Shown here piece by piece: positions 1 through 9,248 of a DNA stretch of 64,000 nt (position 1 is the first letter of the stretch; every line of letters starts with the position of its first letter). The notes below the pieces were generated by a model, which was not told where the DNA came from, ran no database searches, and saw nothing but the letters and a program-made list of their open reading frames with translations. The DNA comes from Ceratothoa steindachneri. Its lineage: Eukaryota > Arthropoda > Malacostraca > Isopoda > Cymothoidae. The stretch is taken from NCBI GenBank assembly GCA_963969495.1, contig OZ018328.1, positions 129,216,545 through 129,280,544 of the forward strand. Direction: 5' to 3'. The position numbers and the translations under genes were made by a program.

Positions 1-20
1 CCACAGTTATTCGTTCATCG

Positions 21-287
21 CTAAGGTGTTGAAGAATCGTGCCCATACAGTTTTTGTGGTCCATAGCCATTCCAACCGAGCGAAGTAGCATCTGCATTGG
101 CATAGCCCCTATTCACGTCGTTGACGTTAATCTGGTATGAAATTCTTTCCCTCAGAGTGGCACAGTTACGTCGAATAATTAAGGCCAAAGTTTTCTCAGT
201 ACATAGGCCTCTTCCTGAATTTAGTTTCCAGCTTTCTGAAGAGAACTCGGCACCGACGTTTCGGGTAGAAAATAATTTTTGAGGATA
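21..287 (-). CDS. Unidentified open frame, possible partial exon
   Basis: A minus-strand frame stays open for about 88 codons and ends at a TAG whose complement lies at 21-23. It has no obvious start Met. A pyrimidine-rich stretch followed by AG (complement near 238-250) could be a splice acceptor. The peptide has mixed, non-repetitive composition (for example NCATLRERISYQ and ADATSLGWNGYGPQ), unlike the low-complexity shadows elsewhere. I do not recognise the family. It may be a host exon, a transposon fragment or chance. Confidence 0.2.
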   Translation of the reverse strand, partial: YPQKLFSTRNVGAEFSSESWKLNSGRGLCTEKTLALIIRRNCATLRERISYQINVNDVNRGYANADATSLGWNGYGPQKLYGHDSSTP

Positions 288-751
288 TGAAATTTAAAAG
301 AGTACAAAAATAAGAATTTTTAGAATTGTCAGCAGATTAAATAAATAATATGGGCAAATGTGAAGCAGCAAAGATGGCAGTATTGAAATTTTGAAAATGC
401 AGGGAATGGGAAATATGTGTTTTTTGTTTTTTGCTTTTTAAATAAAAACTGAGATTGACCTTTTTTTGGGCGTCTTTATTTTACAAAAGGGAGATGAAAT
501 GAAAATATGGGAACGATATGAGTTTGTTATTGGGAGAGTGGTTTGAGCGTACGTGGTTCGTAGGTGTTTATAAGAGTATTAAAAGTGGAAGTGAGCTTTG
601 TCCGAGTTAAATTGGAGTTTGTAAATATAATATAAAGTAATTCAAGTGTTCGAATTCGGCTTTCGATGCTGGCTGTGTTTTTAATTAAAAAAAATTTAAG
701 TTGGGTTTATGGTCCTGCGGTCGCTGGCATTCCTAAGAAAAGGGACGTTAA
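288..751. other. AT-rich intergenic stretch
   Basis: No coding signal, repeat array or RNA gene is visible. The block is AT-rich with short T and A runs. Confidence 0.5.
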
Positions 752-836
752 TTTTTCTCTTCTCAGTGTCCCTTTCTTGGCACTCTACCCCATTTTTTCT
801 CTTCTCAGTGTCCCTTTCTTCGCACTCTTCCCCATT
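752..836. repeat. Tandem duplication, ~42-bp unit x2
   Basis: Two adjacent copies of a pyrimidine-rich unit containing CTCTTCTCAGTGTCCCTTTC are seen. The second copy differs by a few substitutions. No function is evident. Confidence 0.7.
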
Positions 837-839
837 TTC

Positions 840-1950
840 TAAGATATATATTTGTATTTATGATAAATTCTGTCGATTTCACTTGATGAACCCAACTTAG
901 GCCTCGATGACAGACTCCAGGCGACTTCAAACAGGCGAGAAGCCTTCGGTATTAACCTCCATTTTAGGCACCTAAAGGCCCTGGCAATCATAGCCCTCAG
1001 CTCATTCTCCATGTTGCAGCAATCTTTGTTGGTCTTTCATTCTACCGCACCTCACACAAAGAAGTCAAGAGGATTAGAGTCAGGCAAGTTGCGAGCCCAA
1101 ATGCCAGGTGCTTGGGTATTCCAGCTTGTGTGGCATGGCGCAGAATCTTGCTGCAGCACCTAATGCTTTCCTGCAGCTATTTAGTCTATCTAAGGGATCA
1201 CCTTTATTAGTATACACCCTGAGGATCTTCGGGAAGAAGTAGGAGGATATGACGTCACATTCACTGCTGACGACATAAAAGTCCATGATCGTAGCTGTAA
1301 ATTTCATTGAAATGATTCTAAGTATATCCATAGGTACAAGAGTGAGCTACCTGTTATTCTGGGAGTTAATCCTTCTGATTTTTGAAGAAATTCTTCTTCT
1401 CGGAGAATGATCAAAGCATGGCTGGCTCCAACGAGTGTTTCAACTTGTTGATCAGCTTCTTGGTGCGCTTGAGTAGCTTTTCCCGATCGCCTTGGACATA
1501 AATTGTCCCTTCCTCATCTTGTATGAAAAGTAGCGAATGCACCACCAGCTTGGTGAGCTTTTCATCCGCATATTTCCCTCTCTAATGGCATGCACCGACT
1601 TTCTGTGATTTCAGAGACCAATTCCGGCGTTTTGATGGCGTCAGATATTGACAATGTTCTTTCTTTCTATTTTCGCCTCGTTGTCAAATCCTGAATCTTC
1701 AAGCTCCGTTAAAACCTGTTCCACCAGCCTTCTGCTGACATTGAAGAAGTCAGAAATCTCATTATTTGTCTTTCCTGCGCGGATTCTATGGAGGACTCCA
1801 TGCCTCTTCCATAAATTAGGGGATTCAAAATTTTCCAAAGTCAATTAATCTGAAAAAATATAGCCAGAATGGTTATTGTTCTTAGGAAGAAAAAGACCTA
1901 CAACGAAGGTAAAAATTAAAAAATTGCTAACGAATACCGCCCGTATCCTG
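840..1950 (-). mobile_element. maT-like mariner relic, copy 1
   Basis: Degenerate Tc1/mariner element with its transposase on the minus strand. The N-terminal helix-turn-helix is open at 1641-1844 (RIRAGKTNNEISDFFNVSRR). The C-terminal region survives at 1080-1331, where TWHLGSQLA is a decayed form of the catalytic WPPNSPDLNPLD motif. The right end reads as TACAGGATACGGGCGGTATT on the minus strand and matches the end of the related copy at 24385-25605. The left terminal repeat is not recognisable. The same family recurs at 24385-25605 and 38690-39660. Several stops and frameshifts make it dead. Confidence 0.7.
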
Positions 1951-2848
1951 TACGAGAGTGTGATTTTTTTTTTAATATAATCAACTATAATATTTGGAAA
2001 ATCTAAAATACATATATGAAATGTTTATTTTCAATAAGAACTTTGAAGGAACGAATGGCACGAAATCTGGAATAAGAAAGATGGCTAAGAGAAAAAGAGT
2101 AATTCTCTATTAAGTTAAATGAAGGTATAATGGATTTATATTAGTGTGTGTCTAAAAGGAAAACACCTTCGAGAGAAAAATATATCGGATGGCAGCAATG
2201 CACAAACTGAAATTCTCACGGCTCATTTCCTTGACTTCGCAATTATATTAAGTAGCAGTTTTCCCTAGAGGAGAAAGCTGATGGGGTACTCAGACCCACA
2301 AAGTAGAGGGAGAAGTGACAAAAACCGGAGGTAATGTACAGACATTCACAGAAGTCATTTAAAAAAAAAACTACATCACTCTCTGAAACTTTAACATACT
2401 TCCTTCGTATGTGTGTATCCCACCATTAAATTAGAAATTTAGCCTTCACTTTAACTTCATAGTGATGATTCATTTCACTATTATGAACCTATATCTAAAT
2501 TTCTTGGGCATTATTAACACTATCATTTGCACTTAACTAAATTGGTGTAAGGAAATCGAATATTAACATTTTTAATCAACAAAGGATTCATTGTAGCGCA
2601 ATAAATTCGAGGCCATTTCCGGATTTTTACTAAAAAGTTTAAAAAAATATTTTCATAAGGTGAATAAAAATAACACCATTTTCAGTGATGATTATTGATT
2701 TTAACCGTATTTGCAATTTAATGAATGAAAGAATAAATTTATTTACAAATCGGTTATTTTTTTGTTAAGGTGCGTATTATTTTGTTTTATTTTGCTTTTT
2801 ATCTGTTTTTTGATGTGGCCATTAATGGGTTTATGACCTTGGTGTCAG
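1951..2848. other. AT-rich intergenic stretch
   Basis: No gene, RNA or repeat array recognised. Short poly-T and poly-A runs only. Confidence 0.5.
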
Positions 2849-3170
2849 TTGCCAGATGAATGCTGTACAAACAAAAACAATTTAGTTATCTACCTTCCTC
2901 CCCTCCTGGACACTCCTCGTTCTGTCCTCTGCTCGATGGGTGACCGTTTCTTCTCACTTTATGCTCCTAGACTCTGGAATGCTCCTCCTGCCGAAGTCCG
3001 ATCCTTTCCCTCCCTTGCTACTTTTAAACGTCTCCTGAAGATTTACGAGTATGTTTTCAAAATTGCCTTCTCTCCCCTGTAAACTTTCTCTACACTCGCT
3101 ACACAACCTGCGCTCTGTAAGGGCTAACAGCCCTGAAGGGCGCATTATAAATACCTATTATTATTACTAT
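2849..3170 (+). mobile_element. 5'-truncated CR1-like LINE, 3' end
   Basis: The frame 2849-3082 encodes the extreme C-terminus of a non-LTR reverse transcriptase of the CR1/L2 type. GDRFFSLYAPRLWNAPPAEV followed by FPSLATFKRLLKIY is the characteristic tail after the RT domain in this group. After the stop there is a short 3' UTR (GGCTAACAGCCCTGAAGGGC) that ends in ATAAATACC and an ATT microsatellite, typical of CR1-like tails. Everything upstream of the last ~75 residues is missing, as expected from 5' truncation during target-primed insertion. The clade assignment within CR1/L2 is inference. Confidence 0.8.
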
Positions 3171-3763
3171 CTACGGAATCATTGGTTCTAAAAAGATTTA
3201 TTTGAATGATCTATACAAGTTAGATTAGGTTAGGTTCGCAGTTAATTGACTTATTAGGGTAGTGAATTCTTGTCATATATCCCTCGCCAGGTGGAAGAGA
3301 TCCCCGAACAGGTAATGAAATACGCATAAAGATCAGAATGACAAGCGCTCTCAAGCCCGATGCCATCAGAGGCCGGTCACCTATAGGTTCTGGTTGAGAA
3401 GTGGGAGAGGTATCCAGGTAGTATTGTGTAGTTTTGACAGCAAACACTAATAGTGGAATCCTTGGTGCTCACAGGATGAGGAGAAAGTCAGTTTACCCTC
3501 AGGGATATGTGGATATGAATACCTTGAGAGAAGATTAGTGTAAGCAGATGATGTGATGCGAAGCAGAGGAGAGAGGGAATACGTCATATTTTAAAGATGA
3601 GAAGGGAATAATAGCGGTGTTATGATTGGCCAGCCAGGATCTGGTGCTTGTGCATATGATTGTTGTGTGGTAGACATGATGTATATTTTTGGTGACTTGC
3701 TTTGTTCTTGAGAGAGGTAGCCCTTCCCTCGGCCACCTCGGAACTCTTATTGTTCTGTAGAAA
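3171..3763. other. Unassigned stretch upstream of BEL relic
   Basis: Contains a short TTAGGTTAGGTT-like motif near 3222 and a 75-codon minus-strand frame (3220-3447) with no recognisable similarity. The segment may hold decayed upstream BEL/Pao sequence, but I see no diagnostic motif. Confidence 0.35.
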
Positions 3764-4024
3764 ATGGATTTCTTAGGTTCGATTCCTCAGCGCATGGCTT
3801 CTGAAGATCAAATGGTGTATGCTGATTTTAAATCGAGGGCCGAATTACGTCACGGAAGGATTGTGGTGGGCCTACCATGGAAAAAAAATCCTTACTTATG
3901 CGAAAATTATGCAATTGTTAAAACTAGACAGTGTAATATGACAGATCGACTAAGACAAAGAAGACCTTCACAGCTAAACACAGATGACAAAGTTTTAAAG
4001 ACCAATCGAACAAAGGGTACATAG
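3764..4024 (+). pseudogene. BEL/Pao pol relic, pre-RT segment
   Basis: The frame contains HGRIVVGLPWKKNPYLCENY, which matches the conserved RYEVGLPWK...LPNNY motif lying just upstream of the reverse transcriptase in BEL/Pao polyproteins. A downstream TDRLRQR fits the RL..L.KRL that follows. The frame then degenerates and is interrupted by a mariner insertion; RT sequence resumes at 5424. This is the 5'-most recognisable piece of the split BEL element. Confidence 0.6.
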
Positions 4025-4185
4025 AAAGATAATTCCAAGCAGCCCTTAAGGTTGTGTTGATTTATGTTTTGTTGACGTGATTTGTGCACATATTAAGGAA
4101 AAATAATAAATAATGAGGGCAAAATTTGCAAAGGTTAGGCTACGTCTCTTAACAGCGTAGAAGACTATTAGGCTTTTGCTTAGGC

Positions 4186-5406
4186 TACGTCTTGAAGTTG
4201 AGTAAAATGTCATTGCGGTTTATTTAATTCAATTTTTGTTCTGTACCCTCAAAATGGAATGTCGAGTTGAAAGAAAGGCGCATTTTCGACGCTTGTTGTC
4301 ATTCATTTTCAATCGAGACAGCAACAATGCAAACGTAGCCAAGGCTCCTCGCCATATTTGTGCTGTGTACGGAGAAAATGCTCTATTAGAAAGGACAACT
4401 CAATGGTGGTTTTCACGTTTCAAAAATGGTCATTTCAATCTTAATGACAAAGAACGTTCTCGTCGCCCCATTAATTTCGATCAAGATCGATTGAATGACC
4501 TTCTTCATGAAAATCCCCGTCAATCGACTAGAGAATTGGCTGTACAATTGGCGTGTGATCAGAAAACTGTAGTGAATCACCTTCATTCGATGGAGAAAGT
4601 TCAAAAACTAGGTGTACTGGTTCCGCACGCTTTGTGCGAAAGCAACAAACTTCAACGCTCCACGATTGCCGCAGGTTTGCTTGCTCGTCACAAGGCTACT
4701 CGTGGATATAAGGGCAGATTTATTCACCGCATCATAACTGCCGACGAAAAGTGATGTATTTATGTCAACATGAACCATCGAAAACAGAGGATTAGCCCCA
4801 ATAAAAAAAACAGTTCCACGATTAAAGCAAGGACTTCATCCAAGAAAGACGATGCTGTGTGTAGTGGGATTGTAAAGGCATCATTCTTTATGAGCTCCTT
4901 GCGAACAATGAGATTGTGAATGCAGAACTCTAGGTTCAACAAATGTATCGACTCGCTGAAGCTATTCGTGAAAAACGACCTCATCGACGTTATGGAGTCC
5001 TTCTGCAACACGAAAATGCTCGTCCTCACATTGCCAATAAGACAAAAGATGCCATCCAAACGCTTAATTTGGAAATCATGCCGCATCCTTCATATTCGCC
5101 AGACTTGGCTCCATCGGATTTCCATCTGTTTCGATCGCTCTCCAAAAATTTGCGCGGCGTTTCGTTCAATACTGATGTGGAATTAAGAACCTGATTAAAC
5201 GAATTCTTAGAGTGAAAATCCAAAAATTTTTATTGCAGAGACATCGAAAAACTAGTTGAACGTTGGGAAGAAGTCGTAAATAACAACGGAGAATACAATA
5301 TTGATTAACTTGCATATTGTTATCAATTAAAAATGAAGTTTTTCTAGAATTGTTAATGGCAATGAATAAATTTGATAAAACCGCAAGAACTTATTCCTCA
5401 ACCCAA
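4186..5406 (+). mobile_element. mariner element inserted in BEL/Pao relic
   Basis: A ~1.2-kb mariner. The left end (TTGAGTAAAATGTCATTGCG, from about 4196) and the complement of the right end (TTGAGGAATAAGTTCTTGCG, about 5384-5403) are imperfect terminal inverted repeats of about 30 bp. A TA lies at each outer edge, as expected for a TA target duplication. The element separates the BEL pre-RT motif (3764-4024) from the BEL RT (5424 on), so it inserted after BEL. A short direct repeat TAGGCTACGTCT occurs at about 4138 and 4180, just outside or at the left edge. Confidence 0.85.
4254..5308 (+). pseudogene. mariner transposase (frameshifted)
   Basis: DDD transposase that would cut and paste the enclosing element in the nucleus. 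The Met at 4254 fits the usual mariner start; the frame is open to 4754. The N-terminal helix-turn-helix contains QWWFSRFKNGHFNLNDKERS and STRELAVQLACDQKTVVNHL. The first catalytic Asp is in TADEK, right before the first break. Later frames carry VNMNHRKQRISPN, then GVLLQHENARPH and YSPDLAPSDFHLFRSL, ending NNNGEYNID at 5306. The second catalytic Asp of HDNARPH is Glu here. At least two frameshifts and an internal stop remove function. Length is close to the usual ~345 residues. Confidence 0.85.
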
Positions 5407-5423
5407 TACATGGATCTAAGATA

Positions 5424-5880
5424 CATCATTGGCGCAACATAATTATTAGGGATTATGCTACCACTCATTTGAGGGTAGTATTTGATTGCTAAGCTCATAA
5501 AACGAGTGTGACCGAGGCTTATATCCGGGACTTTCTCTTAATCATAATCTATTCCACAATTTAATAAGGTTTAGGCAATATTAATTTGCCTGCATGGCCG
5601 ATATAGAGCAAGCCTACTTCCAGTTACGCTTAAAGGACGAAGATAAAAATTCGACTTTATGGTCGAAGTGTCCTATGGATCATAATAGTTCTCTTGTTAC
5701 TTAAAGGTATAAAGTCTGGTATTTTTTGGTCAACCGGTAGCTGATTTTTGTTAAACGCCTCACTTCGTCAGTTAATTGAAGAAAAAGGCACAAGTTAATC
5801 AGAGTTGTTTAAAAGGAGACTTTTTGTCGACAATTTACTTTGTTCTTTCTTTACAGCGAAAGGTATAACTCACTTTTTTC
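5424..5880 (+). pseudogene. BEL/Pao pol relic, reverse transcriptase
   Basis: Scattered across frames are the ordered BEL/Pao RT landmarks: HHWRNIIIRDYATTHLRVVF (the HHPV...TTKVRVVFD start, 5424 on), MADIEQAYFQLRLKDEDKN (5596 on; DIEKAF motif with the first catalytic Asp), and LFVDNLL near 5822, equivalent to the YVDN catalytic box. Multiple stops and frameshifts are present. The RNase H that should follow is not recognisable before the integrase piece at 6195, so an additional deletion or heavy decay is likely. Confidence 0.75.
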
Positions 5881-6194
5881 AGACATCAAAGGATCTTTGT
5901 AGTCGGGCAATTTTAGAATCTGGTATTCTAATTCATCTGATATTAATACTCTTTTTAGGAAGCATAACGAATGGCTATATAGCTTCTTACGCTTCTTGGT
6001 CTTGGTTAGGATACTTAGATTGATGGGCTTTATTACTCCAATACCAAAATACAATTCCTTCTAAAAGGTAAGATTGTTCCTATGTCTTCCCTACAGGATC
6101 CTACTGTCACAACACCACAACAAAGAAATAGGATGATGCGATGGGTTACCAGATAAAGGAAGTCCAAATGGAGAAATACGGAGAAAAGAGGAAA

Positions 6195-6845
6195 GTAATC
6201 TCCTCCAAGGCGGGCCTATTCCTCGACGAGGTATCATTCGGTGTAACAGAAGACTCGATTCCGCTAATCTACGCTACCAGGCAAGGTTCCGAATTTTGTT
6301 TTCAGGAGACTATCGCTTCTCGGATGTATTACTACTGCGTCAACACCTTTTCTATGGACTCTCCACGACTAGGCATTTACTGATAATCCTCTGTATTAAA
6401 TATTCGGTGCCACGCGGCAGAAATGTACTCAAAAGGATACCAAGAAAATGTTAAACTTGCAATCGGTTGCGAGTAAAAAATTATGGGACGCCAGATGCTC
6501 CCCAACCCGTTACCCACGAATAGAGTAGAAATGGCGCCCCATTTTTCCACTGTTTGGGTCGATTACACTGGGGCTATCGAGATGAAGGAAAACAAGGGGA
6601 TGAAAAAGGTCTATATCCTTTTGTTCACTTGTGCCGCAACTTGTGCTATCTATCTGGAGTTAATAGCTAATTGGTGTTTTGATACTATTTTTCAGCCATT
6701 TGGCGATTATCGGTTCGATACTTTATCCATTCGACAGCGTTTTGCCTTAATGCTAATAAATTTCGGGCAGGAGCTATATACTTAAATATCGCTCATGATG
6801 GAGAAGAGTTTAAGGGCATCCGGTGGATGTTCAACCCTGCCAAAG
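6195..6845 (+). pseudogene. BEL/Pao pol relic, integrase N-terminal and core
   Basis: One frame at about 6210-6480 shows GIIRCNRRLDSANLRY, then RFSDVLLLRQHL and the zinc-binding region ending near TCNRLRVKNYG, as in the BEL integrase HHCC domain. Another frame at 6483-6785 shows PLPTNRVEMAPHFSTVWVDY (first catalytic Asp in VDY), KVYILLFTCAATCAIYLEL and the following helix. A last piece, FKGIRWMFNPAKA, precedes the Gypsy insertion at 6851. The integrase resumes at 12806. Several frameshifts. Confidence 0.8.
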
Positions 6846-6850
6846 CACAG
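6846..6850 (+). other. Target-site duplication CACAG (left)
   Basis: CACAG directly precedes the 5' LTR and is repeated directly after the 3' LTR at 12801-12805. A 5-bp duplication fits Gypsy-type integration and fixes the element boundaries. Confidence 0.9.
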
Positions 6851-8315
6851 TGTGATAGAACGAGTTGAAGCTGCGTTAATTTCAACTCCTATCCCATATT
6901 ATTTAAAACCACGATGCTGCCCACGTGCATCTTCGATTCGAAGCTTGGAGTCTTATCACAGCTACCGGATGTCAATGTTTAAACAAGGAGGTTATCGTCC
7001 CCCCGTTCGCCCCCATACGCCGACCTCGCCAGATTGAGTTAGGCTTATGGGCAGATAAGGCATTGTTCTCCGGCCCGGCTGTGCATTCCCTCGAAGCTCC
7101 CACTCTATTGTCCCCCCACGCCAAGGAGATGTCCTGGCTATTTATATGGAAACTTTACCACTAAGATCAGATTGGAGATCCAGATTTTCGTCGCGAAACA
7201 TCACCACGACCCTCTCTCCCTTTGTGCGCCAAGGGACCTCGACCTCGAGATTCACCATCACTTGTCCAGAAGGAAGACAATATCCCTTGAGTGCCAAAGT
7301 TCGAGCCTTTGCGACGCCGAGTCCAAAAGGCTTCCCCCTTGTTGTTCAGAGGAGAACAGCATTAGAACAGCCATTGTTCGCTCGAGTCCCGTTGACAAGA
7401 AACGGTTTTCACCCTTCCCCCTTGTTGTTCAGAGGAGAACAGCACTAGAACAGCCATTGTTCTTTTGAGGCCTTCGCCAAGAAATGGTTCTCACCCTTCC
7501 CCCTTGTTGTTCAGAGGAGAACAGCTTTAGAACAGCCATTGTTCTTCGAGCCCCGTTGACAAGAAACGGTTCTCACCCTTCCCCCTTGTTGTTCAGAGGA
7601 GAACAGCATTAGAACAGCCATTGTTCTTGAGCCCGTAGACAAGAGACGGTTCTCACCCTTCCCCCTTGTTGTTCAGAGGAGAACAACATTAGAACAACCA
7701 TTGTTCTTGAGCCCGTAGACAAGAGACGGTTCTCACCTTCCCTTTGTTCAGAAGAGAACAACGTAGAACAGCCATTGTTCTTCAAGCCGTTCGTCGAGAA
7801 ACGGTTCTCCTTCCCAAGACGCCACGTCAGGATCTTCTTATTCCCCCCCTTCGGCTGGAACTAGCCAGCGGAACGAAATTCCTTCGCGCCACCTTCCACT
7901 GCACCACTAGTGTAAAAGTTACGTAAGCCAAACGTCACCTTTGAGTACTTAACCCTTTTGTCAATTCTATCCTGTGCTTTAAATGGTTTATCGAACCATC
8001 CCATCTCTTTAACTCTATATTTGTTTTACCTTTTTAAATCCTTTAAATCCTCGGATTAGCCGAGCCCCCACGACCCTTTCAATATTCTGTTTATGTCAAT
8101 ATTTTCCGTTTTTGTGTATTGTTGATAGTTATTATAAATAAAACTCTATTTTATTAATGATAGCAATATTATTATCCTTGAGCTCAGTTTCACTTCTTAA
8201 GCATATCGAAGATACATAATATCGGCCGCCAGACAGTAACGCACTCTAAAGATAATTAAGGAAGTTCCCTCAACGAATAGTGATATATGGTATCGTCGGG
8301 AGTCATTCTACGACA
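6851..8315 (+). repeat. 5' LTR of Gypsy-type element
   Basis: TG...CA long terminal repeat, 1465 bp, the same length as the 3' copy. It carries six ~82-bp tandem units (about 7335-7800) and an AATAAA within TTATAAATAAAACTC near 8136-8145 that could serve as the poly(A) signal. Promoter position is not identifiable by eye. It starts immediately after CACAG. Confidence 0.92.
7335..7800 (+). repeat. ~82-bp tandem array in 5' LTR, 6 units
   Basis: The marker GTTGTTCAGAGGAGAACA recurs at about 7341, 7423, 7505, 7588 and 7668, with a degenerate copy near 7743. Each unit also carries AGAACAGCCATTGTTCT or a close variant. Both motifs are inverted repeats of GAACA/TGTTC arms with 5-6 bp spacers. The array is duplicated in the 3' LTR. 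Position upstream of the poly(A) signal fits a U3 enhancer, which is inference. Confidence 0.85.
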
Positions 8316-8338
8316 TATATATATATACCATTTAAATT

Positions 8339-8356
8339 TGGTATCAGGTGTGTAAG
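8339..8356 (+). promoter_or_regulatory. Candidate primer-binding site
   Basis: TGGTATCAGGTGTGTAAG lies 23 bp after the 5' LTR. It begins with TGG, as a site complementary to a tRNA 3' CCA end would. I cannot assign the tRNA, and the distance from the LTR is larger than usual. Confidence 0.3.
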
Positions 8357-8670
8357 GGTTAACGCTATATTTTGCAAACACTGGTCTCAGTCGAGTAAAG
8401 CATAGTGTTATTCGTTATAATAATAGAATATAGTAGTTCCCTTTTGTTTTAACGATTGCTATCCCCTTTTTTTTTAAACTTAAGAAGCTGGAGTAGCTCA
8501 AGGAACTGTTATAATAATTTGTTTGTGTGATTTTAGTGAGTTGTTATTTAAAGTAAGAAACCAAGTACGAATAGGTCAGTGCCCATATTTAGGTAGGCTA
8601 ATTCTATAGAGGCATAATTCTTGTTGCAAGGAATTTTAGTTGGTTGACTAGTGCGCCCCCAAGTGCAAAG

Positions 8671-9248
8671 ATGACTCAGTTTGAAATCTTTAAAGCGCAA
8701 GGAGAATCCTTGGGACTCTCCGGAAAAGAACTAATTAAGTACATAAGAGAGGAATGGATAAAACAAGTGGACCTTCACCATCAGATTAAATTAGCTTGGA
8801 TTGAAGCAGAATTTCAAAGAGAAAGGAAGAAAGAGAAAGAGAAAGAGTAATCCGACGAGAGGAACGAGAAAGAGAAATAAAACGAGAGGAACGAGAAAGA
8901 GAAATACAACGAGAAGAACGAGAAAGAAAAATACAACGAGAAGAACGAGAAAGAGAAAAACAACGAGAGGAACGAGAAAGAGAAATACAACGAGAAGAAC
9001 GAGAAAGAAAAATACAACGAGAAGAACGAGAAAGAGAAATCCAACGAGAAGAAAGAAGGAAGGATTCGCGCCCCTTCCCAGGAAAGCTGACAAAGTTTCC
9101 GAGCCCCGTAAAACCCCCAAACTTCTTTCCCCAAAACCAACAACGGGACTCCAAACCTCCCGTTAAGACTTCTCCTCCATCACTCTTCCCGAAGCGACCA
9201 ACCATATGCTTCACCTGTGGTGTAGAAAACCACATGAGCTGGAACTGC
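8671..9248 (+). pseudogene. Gag remnant with charged repeats and zinc knuckle
   Basis: The Met at 8671 is chosen because MTQFEIFKAQGESLGLSGKE resembles the Gag start of arthropod Gypsy elements (an in-frame ATG also exists at 8644). This frame stops at 8850. The downstream frame, open from 8805, continues through seven copies of a nine-residue unit close to REEREREIQ (8853-9053) and a proline-rich linker to a CCHC knuckle (CFTCGVENHMSWNC, 9207-9248), which would bind element RNA. It joins pol without a stop. A -1 shift near 8805-8850, in GA-rich repeat, separates the two parts. The capsid domain expected between coiled coil and knuckle is absent. Confidence 0.7.

Noticed and set aside
1648..1848. 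66-codon plus-strand frame
   Set aside because: Opposite-strand shadow of the mariner helix-turn-helix.
3770..3795. GGTTCGATTCC resembling a tRNA T-loop
   Set aside because: No acceptor stem, D-arm or anticodon stem can be folded around it, and it lies inside the BEL frame.
7146..7468. Two overlapping ~100-codon frames repeated at 11631-11953
   Set aside because: They lie wholly within the LTRs and their tandem repeats; no motif.
7335..7800. AGAACA/TGTTCT as classical steroid receptor elements
   Set aside because: Spacing is 5-6 bp instead of 3 bp, and arthropods are not known to have the matching receptor.
8786..9235. Minus-strand frames of 109-149 codons over the Gag repeat
   Set aside because: Shadows of the plus-strand charged repeat, which has a Gag context and continues to the zinc knuckle.
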